From: CAWGYT01 sp963826795
Lineage (GTDB): Bacteria; Planctomycetota; Planctomycetia; Pirellulales; Pirellulaceae
Reading direction: 5' to 3'
Assembly (NCBI GenBank): GCA_963826795.1
Contig: CAWGYT010000010.1
Coordinates: 124,001-188,000 of the forward strand
Length of the DNA: 64,000 bases
Positions 47,701 to 54,049 of this stretch are shown here, piece by piece (position 1 is the stretch's first letter; each line of letters starts with the position of its first letter). The notes under the pieces were generated by a model that saw only the letters and a list, made by a program, of their open reading frames with translations, was not told the origin of the DNA and made no database searches. Position numbers and translations under genes: made by a program.

Positions 47701-47921
47701 CGGGCGAGTACGAGGACGGCGTCGTGGGCAATTCCACCTGGCAGACGGGGGATTGGAACTGCGACGGGGAGTTCGACACCGGGGATCTTGTGCTGGCCTT
47801 TCAGGACGGAGGTTACTCCGCGGCAGCCCGCCCGGTTCCACTCGATTTGATTGCCGCCGTTGAAGCGGTCTTTGGGAACAACACCGAGGCACAGAGGTCA
47901 CGCAGGAACCGGACCTGGTGA
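41763..47921 (+). CDS. Giant exported multidomain protein: lamin-tail domains, PA14-like, chitobiase-C repeats, CotH kinase-like domain and dockerin
   Basis: 2052 residues from ATG 41763 (AGGG upstream). A basic N-terminus runs into FETYEGRLLLAS, an N-terminal motif common in planctomycete surface proteins. Domains in order: lamin-tail domain (about 46-150, SDLVISEFMADNDGY...DWIEIFNRG); PA14-like region (about 255-390, GTWTFGTNSDDGLRLWVGD); a jelly-roll with YDDGFVAYLNGVEIARRN; chitobiase C-terminal repeat (TTIRYTTDGTEPTANHGSIY, about 600); CotH-like domain (about 700-1090, LRIRGGFSRSNDNPKHAFRLFF and YHLYINGQYWGLYQTQERS); a second jelly-roll and chitobiase repeat; three further lamin-tail domains (about 1400-1860); and a dockerin-like EF-hand tail (GDFNGDGQVDISDVN, DLNRDSVIGFDD, GDADLNGVFDSSDL, GDWNCDGEFDTGDL). 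No PEP-CTERM signal. Probably cell-surface or extracellular. Confidence 0.9.
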   Translation: MMRRSRWGGRVFTSRQKSKSMKRNRRGGRASLRRGHFETYEGRLLLASDLVISEFMADNDGYLADEDGEYSDWIEIFNRGSDDESLQGWYLTDDPDELDKWSFPNESLSGGSFLLVRASGKDRAVAGQPLHTNFGLNADGDYLALTRRVPDADDPNLIEIVSEYAPSYPQQVADVSYGIGQSVEIETVLPAGRDARLFFPTDDSLGTAWTEPGFDDTAWMLGTSALGYESSVPGFTVQDAKSSGTISNIAQATSVLSGVGRASETVAITPVVNFWDAGGGGSTGNFGNPSAFPNDSAGDDNDFAIRATGTVFIPSAGTWTFGTNSDDGLRLWVGDTMVINDDALHGPDNRFGQVTLTEGPHRIELVFFERGGGAEVELFAAFGRYTTFNRNAFQLVGDTASGGLAVETIPGAGDNTAGAFGPLFDTDVGDAMLGQATSAYVRVPFVVFDPNAWSSLSLRMNYDDGFVAYLNGVEIARRNAPETPTFSSTALQDRVEESARLTENIDVSAHLDLLQPGANLLAVHALNDSIDSDEFLLVAELAEITVTDETAVYFTDPTPGTFNAATGVEGFLLDEISFSQPHGFYEAAFDLNLNSLTAGTTIRYTTDGTEPTANHGSIYSAPISIGSTTTVRARAFKDNVSPSNVATATYLFLDDIVRQSPTGTAPEGFPTSRNINGQLLDYGMDPDIVNSATWGPQLTAALTQVPSMSIVMDIDDLLSSSTGIYTHAGNHGRAWERPISLELIQPDGSEGFQINAGLRIRGGFSRSNDNPKHAFRLFFRNEYGEGKLNAPLFGDEGVDEFDGIDLRTTQNYSWAFQGSGQNAFVRDVFSRDLQREMGQPYTRSRYYHLYINGQYWGLYQTQERSEASYAASYFGGDPEDYDVVKSAGSSGGYQNEATDGDMNAYERLADYFYQSGGLSDSRMSDYWKAQGMNPDGTRNADYERLLDVDNLIDYMIITYYTGDRDGPASRFVTGRVNNYFAIFNRENPDGFKFFEHDSEHSLDTGDSNMVTPLSSGGNNFTYFNPHWMHERLAATNSEYRQRFSDRVYQHFFDDGPLTEANATRLIDQRAAEFDMAIIAESARWGDAKQGTPFTKNNWQSAVNSARRFLQGRSDQVLQQFRSQGWYTDAKPAQFTVNGAPSSGAVIEPNDAIGMFSEASTIFQPIVPAGSTWKYLADGSNQGTAWRDPDFSDATWSSGPAQLGYGDGDESTVIPCGPTAPNCSGNRYITSYFRHEFTVANPASFPVLKVSLQRDDGAAVYLNGQEIARSNLASNAGYNDAASAVVGGGDESTFFDFEVDARLLRAGRNVLAVELHQQSVNSSDVSFDLALSGGSLTPGAGTIYYTLDGTDPRAQGGQPSSTAVLYDGVPFQLPGSRTLTARALDGGQWSPVRQARFLLDPPADADTLRITEINYHPHDALPQFGEADVSADEFEFVELMNIANETIDLTDVQFVQVPVEGSDEGIVFRFATQTLEPGERIVVVKNRAAFASRYGTEIRIAEAADAALGTGTFAGSLRNAGERLTLVDATDVTIQQFDYDDTGNWPGRADGGGSSLEVVDVLGDYARASNYRNSNEFGGSPGQAGTGAVGSVVINELLTHTDLPQIDAIELFNPTGQAIPIANWYVSDGSDDYFRYRIAANQPTLAAGGYLVLDEIQLGFGFRGESSDDAWLIEADAAGHPVRFADHVEFGAAQNGVSLGRWPNGQGDLFPMETVTFGFANSGPLVPAIVVSEVHYAPQEAGEADPLTTSEREFVELWNPSAASQDVDHWRLDRAADFAFPPGTRLAPGERVVVVAFDPVAQPAKAAAFRTLYGMDTNARIFGPFDGVLDNAGERLELERPEDVMQLGLGYVLVDRVDYAPTSPWPDVSENGQSLNRQAADAYGDFPASWVAATPSPGRGESVSIPGDFNGDGQVDISDVNLLCLAVRGQGSDSRFDLNRDSVIGFDDMEFLIRDILRTSFGDADLNGVFDSSDLIIVFQAGEYEDGVVGNSTWQTGDWNCDGEFDTGDLVLAFQDGGYSAAARPVPLDLIAAVEAVFGNNTEAQRSRRNRTW

Positions 47922-48002
47922 GCTGTGCCAGGTTGGCTTCGCGTGAAGTAAATGCGGCTTTGCGCGGAAGCATCGAATCTGATGATTCGTCCAAAAATTC
48001 AG

Positions 48003-48031
48003 TTACATTGTACCGGAATGTATCGTATACT
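48003..48031 (+). promoter_or_regulatory. Candidate promoter of the C-type-lectin gene
   Basis: TTACAT (48003-48008) and TATACT (48026-48031) with a 17-base spacer; the -35 box is poor. It lies in an AT-rich dip of the 253-base region after the giant gene. Confidence 0.3.
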
Positions 48032-48174
48032 CGATGCCGACAGAGGCGGAGGCACGCCAATTCGACCGGGTCCGGTGGTTCTCACCAGTTCGGCCCTTAT
48101 CCAGCAACGTTTGCGCAGACGGAGTGCGCCTGCGCATTCATTAATTGGTCGTGTCGTTCATGAGGTTACTAGCG

Positions 48175-50595
48175 ATGAAGAAGAGCCTGAGGTGGTGCTT
48201 CGTCGCGTTGTTTGCTTTAGGGGCAAGCCGCGCGGAAGCTCAGTTGTTCCAGGGCCCGTACGGTGCCGGAGGCACATGGAACATTTATGAAGTGGTGCCC
48301 GACACGCTGCTCTGGGTCGATGCGCTCGAGGACGCGCAAGGGCGGATTCAAGAGGGTGTGAGCGGCAATCTCGTTTCGCTGCACTCCTTGGAAGAAAACG
48401 TGTTTGTGCAGAGCATCGCCGGCGGTGGTGATGTCTGGCTTGGTCTGACCGACCGCGAGGGCATGGCGCCGGCCGGCATGAGCGGCGGCCTTCCCGCCCC
48501 GCAAGAGGCCAACACCCTGCCGGATCCGTTCACGCAAGGCTGGGCCTGGACCAGTGGCGAGCCGTTTACGTTCCAGAATTGGGGCGGCGGTGAACCGAAT
48601 GACTCCGGCGGCGAAGACGTCGCCCATATTCGCGGCGACGGGATGTGGAATGACCACAAGAGTGGCCTCGGTTTCGACGACCCGATCGCGCCGACGCTGC
48701 AACCCGGCACGTCGACCGACGAGCTGGCGGGACCGCTGTTCAAGTACGTCATTGAGTACAACACGCAGGCCGGTTCGCCGTTTCCTGGGATCGAGAACCC
48801 CGGACCGCCCACCGTGTTTCCTGCCGAACGACTGGCCGGCCCGCTGGGGACCGCCGGCAATTGGAGTATCATCGAGTATCGCGCGTTCGGGACCGCGACA
48901 GAGCCTGCTTTGAACGTCGTGCGACAGATCCAGGACATTCAATCGGGTGACCTGGACGCCGAAGTTTATACCCTGGATGTCCCGTACCTGGATATTACGG
49001 ACCCGGATACGAATGCCAACGGCGGCGGGATCATTACCACGCCGCCCATCCCGTATCCGTCGGATACGCCGGGCCTGGACGATGACGACATCATCAGCGT
49101 TGCTCACGCCCGGATTCGTGTTCAGGAACCGGGCGAGTACACCTTCAATGTGCACTCGGATGACGGCTTTGGCTTGCGCATCTTCGGCGCCGAATTCAGC
49201 GACGTCCAGGGCAACGGTTCGCTCGACCCAATCAGCCGCAACACGATGCAGCACGCGGCCAACACGGGCGATAGTAACACCCAAGCCGTCACGACGTTGG
49301 CAGCCGGTGAGTACAACGTGGAATTCATGAGCTGGGAGCGAGGCGGTGGGGCTTTCTATGAAGTGACCGCGGCCAAGGGCAATTTCGTCGGTGGCGCAGC
49401 CGGAACCCAGGCCCAGTGGCTGGCGGTGGGTGATCCATCGGAGCTACCCCAGCGGACCGTCAACCCGGAAGCGGGCTTTGCCAGCCTGACTCGGCCGTTG
49501 GAGATCTACAACCTGAACAACATTGTGCCCGCCGATGGACTCGAACTTCTCCGCGAAGACATTCTCGAAGCGATCGCGGACGGCACGACGACAGCGTCCT
49601 CAGATGACGGCGAGATCTTCGTCATCGACGACAACAACATCGTGACCAACGGATGTCCGTTCGGCAACTTCCCGCATGACGGAAACGTCGTCCAGTTCCC
49701 GAACACGAACGGAAATCTCGACAACTTTTCGACGGCCATTTTTGGCACCTTCGTGCTGGACGACGGTGACGCCGAGGGCGGCGAGACGCTGGAAGTCACG
49801 GTCCACGTCGATTCGGACGATCGCTCGATGTTCCGGATCATTGGCGAGAGCTTTGACGACATCAGTGCGAACGAGCTGTTCGACGTCGACGGTGACGAAG
49901 TGATGTTTGCGGATATCGATGTGTGCAATACGAATTACTCGGGGCTGATTACGCTGACCGAAGGAGTCGAGTACAACTTCGAGGCCTACCACGTCGAAAA
50001 CGGCGGCGACGCCGGTATGCAAGTGTTGTTCGCTAACGGAGATTTCCTGTTTGATCCGAACCCGGACGAGTTCTCTCCGTTGGTCTTGCCAGGCGGCCAG
50101 GGCACGACGTTCGCCCGGAACATTGGCTTCCTACTCGTGCCCGAAGTGGAAGGTCTTCCGGGTGACTACAATTCGGACGGCGTCGTGGACACCGCCGATA
50201 TCGACCTGCAGGCCGTCGCGATGAAGACTCCGATGGACAACCTGGCCACGTTTGACGAGAACGGGGACGGGACGATCAATGATGACGACCGCGTGATCTG
50301 GGTCCAAACTCACGCCAAAACGTGGTTTGGCGATGCCAACTTTGACGGTGTCTTCAGCACGGATGACTTGGTCGCCGTCTTTGCGGCGGGCAAGTACGAG
50401 ACCGAGCAGATGGCAACCTGGGCCGAAGGCGACTGGTCGGGCGACATGGTCTTCGACAGCGGTGACCTGGTCGCGGCCTTCTCCGACGGAGGTTTCGAAC
50501 TTGGCCCGCGCCAAGCCGTTGCCGCCGTGCCCGAGCCCTCGAGCCTCGTGTTGCTCGTGCTCGGCTGCCTGGCGTTGGTCCGCCGACGCCGCTAG
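48175..50595 (+). CDS. PEP-CTERM protein with C-type lectin-like, PA14-like and dockerin-like parts
   Basis: 806 residues from ATG 48175 (MKKSLRWCFVALFALGASRAEAQ, signal peptide). The N-terminal domain is C-type lectin-like: LVSLHSLEENVFVQSI, DVWLGLTDREG, WTSGEPFTFQNWGGGEPNDSGGEDVAHI and GMWNDHKSG, with EPN and WND in the calcium-site positions. Two PA14-like modules follow (EYTFNVHSDDGFGLRIFG and DRSMFRIIGESFDD). Near the C-terminus are EF-hand dockerin-like motifs (GDYNSDGVVDTADID, DENGDGTINDDDR, GDANFDGVFSTDDL), then VPEPSSLVLLVLGCLALVRRRR, a complete PEP-CTERM signal. It is exported and retained by an exosortase-dependent route; carbohydrate binding is suggested by the lectin fold. Confidence 0.9.
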   Translation: MKKSLRWCFVALFALGASRAEAQLFQGPYGAGGTWNIYEVVPDTLLWVDALEDAQGRIQEGVSGNLVSLHSLEENVFVQSIAGGGDVWLGLTDREGMAPAGMSGGLPAPQEANTLPDPFTQGWAWTSGEPFTFQNWGGGEPNDSGGEDVAHIRGDGMWNDHKSGLGFDDPIAPTLQPGTSTDELAGPLFKYVIEYNTQAGSPFPGIENPGPPTVFPAERLAGPLGTAGNWSIIEYRAFGTATEPALNVVRQIQDIQSGDLDAEVYTLDVPYLDITDPDTNANGGGIITTPPIPYPSDTPGLDDDDIISVAHARIRVQEPGEYTFNVHSDDGFGLRIFGAEFSDVQGNGSLDPISRNTMQHAANTGDSNTQAVTTLAAGEYNVEFMSWERGGGAFYEVTAAKGNFVGGAAGTQAQWLAVGDPSELPQRTVNPEAGFASLTRPLEIYNLNNIVPADGLELLREDILEAIADGTTTASSDDGEIFVIDDNNIVTNGCPFGNFPHDGNVVQFPNTNGNLDNFSTAIFGTFVLDDGDAEGGETLEVTVHVDSDDRSMFRIIGESFDDISANELFDVDGDEVMFADIDVCNTNYSGLITLTEGVEYNFEAYHVENGGDAGMQVLFANGDFLFDPNPDEFSPLVLPGGQGTTFARNIGFLLVPEVEGLPGDYNSDGVVDTADIDLQAVAMKTPMDNLATFDENGDGTINDDDRVIWVQTHAKTWFGDANFDGVFSTDDLVAVFAAGKYETEQMATWAEGDWSGDMVFDSGDLVAAFSDGGFELGPRQAVAAVPEPSSLVLLVLGCLALVRRRR

Positions 50596-50609
50596 TTGCG
50601 TTATTGTTA

Positions 50610-50657
50610 CCACAGCGGCACAGAGTTAAACTCTCGGTGTTCTCTGTGCCTCTGTGG
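50610..50657. terminator. Long palindrome between convergent genes
   Basis: CCACAGCGGCACAGAG (50610-50625) and CTCTGTGCCTCTGTGG (50642-50657) match as inverted arms at 15 of 16 positions around a 16-base loop. It lies between the stops of the lectin gene (50595) and the ThuA gene (50671), so it could terminate both. A related piece, GAGGCACAGAGG, occurs at 47886-47897, so it also looks like a dispersed repeat. Confidence 0.5.
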
Positions 50658-50670
50658 TGTAACGCCCCAC

Positions 50671-51636
50671 TCAGTCAGCAAACGGGCGCTGACTGGGTTC
50701 GGTGGCGGACGGGAAGTCCGAGGGGATGTCAGTCAGTGTGACTTCGCCGGTCGCAGCCCACTCGGTGCCTCGAAGCAGCGTCACGATAAAACCGACGCAC
50801 TCGAACGAGTAATCGGCGTGGCCCATCGGCGTATGAAACACGCGTCCGTCCCCGTAATCTACGGTCAGGATCATCGGTTCATGACGCCCGCTGCCGCCTT
50901 TGGCCGGATCGGCGTAGGCCGTGGCCAAGATCTGCATTTGCTCGCCCGGGCCGCGAAGTAGATCGTAGAGTTCGTCCTGGGCGTGCATCCACGCTCGGGG
51001 CATGCCGCGTGTGATCGGATGATCCGCATCGCGTACGACGATCTGAAACGGATGCTGGGGCCCATGATGGCCACCGGCCCCGGGCGTGTCGTTGCGGACC
51101 AGCTGGCCTTGGTCGTCCAAATAAATGTAGGGGCCGCTCTTCTCGTTTCGGCCGCCCCAGCCGCCGATCCCGATCATGCGGTTGTACGCCGCCCAATCGC
51201 CGAACGAGTTATCCGCCGCGTGGACCACGACGAAGCCGCCTCCGCCGCGCACGTAGGCGTCAAACGCCTGCTGCGTCTCCTCAGGCCAAGGGGCTGCGCC
51301 GAATCCAAAGTTCGAAATCACCACGTCGTACTTCGAAAAATCGGGCTTGAAGTTCGGGTCGCTCCGAGGCTGATCCACCGCGGTCGTCGTGACGCCTTCG
51401 AGCGGGTACTTTTCGAGTAGATCCTGGCCTTGCCAGGTGAAGGCGGTGCGTGCGATCTCGACGGTGAAGCGTCCCGACTGTTCCAGATACTGCTTCATCA
51501 TGAACGTGGTCTTGGGCCACATTCCGTGGTTATTCTGCCCATCGATGATCAGTGCCGCCAGCTTCTCGGCGCCGCGGGCGGTTGACGGGAGGGCGATCAG
51601 CGTCAACAGCAACAACAGAATCAAACGTCTTGGCAT
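50671..51636 (-). CDS. ThuA-like exported protein
   Basis: 321 residues with a signal peptide (LILLLLLTLIALPSTARG). The fold is that of the ThuA/class I glutamine-amidotransferase-like proteins: KLAALIIDGQNNHGMWPKTTFMMKQYLEQSG is the opening Rossmann-like strand and loop, YDVVISNFGFG and GGGFVVVHAADNSF follow (VVHAADNSF is the ThuA hallmark in place of the amidotransferase elbow), with HPITRGMPRAWMHAQDELYD and MGHADYSFECVGF near the C-terminus. ThuA-related proteins are linked to trehalose or other sugar metabolism, but the exported planctomycete versions have no assigned reaction. It follows a separate unit from the band 7 gene. Confidence 0.85.
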   Translation of the reverse strand: MPRRLILLLLLTLIALPSTARGAEKLAALIIDGQNNHGMWPKTTFMMKQYLEQSGRFTVEIARTAFTWQGQDLLEKYPLEGVTTTAVDQPRSDPNFKPDFSKYDVVISNFGFGAAPWPEETQQAFDAYVRGGGGFVVVHAADNSFGDWAAYNRMIGIGGWGGRNEKSGPYIYLDDQGQLVRNDTPGAGGHHGPQHPFQIVVRDADHPITRGMPRAWMHAQDELYDLLRGPGEQMQILATAYADPAKGGSGRHEPMILTVDYGDGRVFHTPMGHADYSFECVGFIVTLLRGTEWAATGEVTLTDIPSDFPSATEPSQRPFAD

Positions 51637-51781
51637 GGTTCAGGCTCCTCGGTTGGCAAGACAGTTCCCCGCCGGACCGACCGCGAGCGATCGCGGCCCG
51701 TACATGTTCGCAGCGGAGCCCACAATTTAGCACACCTGCCGCACCGAATTTGGCGTCGACCATGCCGCCTGCCGGCCGGTT

Positions 51782-52726
51782 TTATCCGTAGCTGGTCCCG
51801 GTATTGATCACGGGCTGAGTGTGACGATCGCTGCACAAGACGACGAGCAGGTTGGAAACCATCGCGGCCCGCCGCTCTTCGTCAAACTCGACGACCTTGT
51901 CCTTCGCCAGATGTTCGAGCGCCATTTGCACCATGCCCACGGCCCCTTCGACGATTTTGGTTCGAGCGGCGACAACGGCCTGCGCTTGTTGGCGCTGGAG
52001 CATCGCGGCGGCGATCTCGGGGGCGTACGCCAGATGACTGATCCGTGCCTCGATCACTTCGACCCCGGCCTTGTCCAGGCGTTCTTGAATGTCCTGCTGC
52101 AATTGCTCGGAAATCCCCGAGGTGTTCCCGCGCAGCGATACCTCGTGGTCCGGGCTGTCGTACGGATGTCGACTCGCGAGGTTACGGAGCGCCGCTTCGC
52201 TCTGCACGGCAACGAAGTCCTCATAGTCGTCGACCTCAAACAACGCTTCGGCGGTGTTGACGACCTTCCAGACGACCACGGCCGAGATTTCGATCGGATT
52301 GCCATCCTGATCGTTCACCTTCGAGGGCCTGCCCACCGAGCGTGACTTGTGCTGCAGGACCTTGCCCGCCGCGTCCTTGGTTTCCGGTGTGGTAATCGAG
52401 CCGGTCTCAAAATTCCGCACCCGCAACGTGATGGCTTTCTTGGAATAGAAAGGATTCACCCAAAAGAAACCCGATTCGGTGATCGAACCTCGGTACTCTC
52501 CAAACAACAGCAAGACGCGGGCGTCGTTCGGGGCGACGGCTTGGAACCCGACCAGGACGACAATCGCCGACACAACCATGGCCGCGGCCAACAGAATCGC
52601 CCAGGCGGGATTGCCGCGTGACGCGGCGGCCGTGTAGATCGCGGCAGCGGCCCCGACGACAAGTGCCAGGCAGCCGAGCAGAGGCCCCCAACCCGAAATG
52701 GGACGAACACGTTTCTCTTGGACCAT
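51782..52726 (-). CDS. SPFH/band 7 domain protein
   Basis: 314 residues from ATG 52726, which follows GAGGAGA at good spacing; the open frame extends 72 codons further but without similarity. Two N-terminal transmembrane helices (GWGPLLGCLALVVGAAAAIYTAA, PAWAILLAAAMVVSAIVVLVGF) and a band 7 core: VAPNDARVLLLFGEYRGSITESGFFWVNPFYSKKAITLRVRNFETGSITTPETKD, VNDQDGNPIEISAVVVWKVVNTAEALFEVDDYEDFVAVQSEAALRNLASRHP and the coiled coil (LDKAGVEVIEARISHLAYAPEIAAAMLQRQQAQAVVAARTKIVEGAVGMVQMAL). Stomatin-type scaffolds organise membrane microdomains or protease complexes. No NfeD partner is seen in the window, so its client is unknown. Confidence 0.85.
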   Translation of the reverse strand: MVQEKRVRPISGWGPLLGCLALVVGAAAAIYTAAASRGNPAWAILLAAAMVVSAIVVLVGFQAVAPNDARVLLLFGEYRGSITESGFFWVNPFYSKKAITLRVRNFETGSITTPETKDAAGKVLQHKSRSVGRPSKVNDQDGNPIEISAVVVWKVVNTAEALFEVDDYEDFVAVQSEAALRNLASRHPYDSPDHEVSLRGNTSGISEQLQQDIQERLDKAGVEVIEARISHLAYAPEIAAAMLQRQQAQAVVAARTKIVEGAVGMVQMALEHLAKDKVVEFDEERRAAMVSNLLVVLCSDRHTQPVINTGTSYG

Positions 52727-52880
52727 CAAACCGTTCTCCTCATGTGACAACGACGCGCCGCGCGACGCCCGTTTCGGCGGACGAGTTGTGTCGTCGAGCG
52801 GGCCTTGGTGCTGGTGTCGTATTCCGTCGAAAACCGCCAATCTTGCCCGAAAACCGGCGCGACGGCAGTCCGGCCACACG

Positions 52881-53528
52881 TCATTCCGGCGGGATTTTGA
52901 TTTTCTGGCCCAGGGGCAGCAGATCGGGTCGCAGCAGGACATCGCGATTCAACTCAAAAATCTCGAGTTCGCGCGAGCCGTTGCCCAGATAGGTCTCGGA
53001 CAAGCGACGCAGCGTATCCCCGTCGACAATTCGGTGCATGCGAACCACCGGCTCACGTTCCAACTCCGGACGGTGAACGCGACTTGCAGCCGCCGCTGGT
53101 ACGGTCGCGGGGTCGGCAGGAGGACGAGAAAAAAGCGGCTCGCGGGGCGGCGCTTTTCGCGGCGGCTCCCGCGGTGGCGGAACTTCGGTCCGAGCGATTT
53201 GTCCCCCTGAAGCGGTCAGATTGGGTTCAGGCGCGAACAGCGCAAGGGGAGGGCGGAGGGTCCGCTGAGCGGCGTTTTCCGGCGCCGGTAGTGCGGGGCT
53301 CGCCAAAACGGCGTCGTCCGGCTGCAATACCTCGTCGGTTCGGACGTCCGACGATGGAAAGGACAGTGGATCCTTGCGCAATGTTAGCAATTCGTGCTGG
53401 TCGGATGAATCCGCTTCCGAGATCGAATCACGATCACGGTGCAGATGCACGAACAGCATCATGCCGGCGATCACCGTGACCAAGACGATTGGGAATCGAA
53501 GCGGGTTGACCATGCGGCTGCTGTTCAC
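52881..53528 (-). CDS. Membrane-anchored LysM domain protein
   Basis: 215 residues. An N-terminal helix (FPIVLVTVIAGMMLFVHLH) anchors the protein; residues about 30-160 are a proline- and acid-rich linker. The C-terminus is one LysM domain: HRIVDGDTLRRLSETYLGNGSRELEIFELNRDVLLRPDLLPLGQKIKIPPE, with the DTL start and the LGQKIKIP end. LysM domains bind N-acetylglucosamine in peptidoglycan or other polysaccharides, so the protein may tether the cell wall to the membrane. ATG 53513 is a second possible start five codons later. Confidence 0.78.
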   Translation of the reverse strand: MNSSRMVNPLRFPIVLVTVIAGMMLFVHLHRDRDSISEADSSDQHELLTLRKDPLSFPSSDVRTDEVLQPDDAVLASPALPAPENAAQRTLRPPLALFAPEPNLTASGGQIARTEVPPPREPPRKAPPREPLFSRPPADPATVPAAAASRVHRPELEREPVVRMHRIVDGDTLRRLSETYLGNGSRELEIFELNRDVLLRPDLLPLGQKIKIPPE

Positions 53529-53707
53529 CGAGTCTCACGTGCCAAGCCTTCCCTAGAGAAATCGGTTCTCATCCCTGCAGAACTTCCCGCAGATTTCATC
53601 GACCGCGATTGGCCGCTGCGGGGATTGAAAATCGATACACTTCAGGGATTCCATCTGACTGAGCCCGGGACACACGGGTTAGCGAAACGCTGCGGGCAGC
53701 GAAACGT

Positions 53708-54035
53708 CCCCTCATCCGGCCTTCGGCCACCTTCTCCCGCACGGGGAGAAGGGACAGGGGTTGTGTCATCTTGTCACGTACGGGAAGAAGGGACAGGGGT
53801 TGTGTCATCTTGTCACGTACGGGAAGATCCGACGGCAGCAGGTCACCTCTCCCGCGACCGGGAGAGGTCGACGCGTAGCGGCGGGTGAGGGTACGAACCC
53901 TGCGGCGCCCCTCATCCGGCCTTCGGCCACCTTCTCCCCCACGGGGAGAAGGGACACAATCGTGTCACCTCTCCCCGGGGGCGGGAGAGGTCGCCCGGCC
54001 TACCCGCTTGCGGGTCGGCGGCGGGTGAGGGGGAA
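53708..54035. repeat. Cluster of hairpin repeats with a 39-bp tandem duplication
   Basis: Two copies of a unit opening CCCCTCATCCGGCCTTCGGC lie at about 53708-53755 and 53908-53952. Each forms GGCC-ttc-GGCC and CTTCTCCC-gca-GGGAGAAG hairpins. Between them a 39-base segment beginning GGGACAGGGGTTGTGTCATC is tandemly duplicated (53751-53789 and 53790-53827). Further CTCTCCC/GGGAGAG pairs run to about 54035. Short ORFs here are artefacts of the repeat. The cluster fills the space between the LysM gene and the secDF stop. Confidence 0.72.
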
Positions 54036-54049
54036 ACCCAATGAACGAC

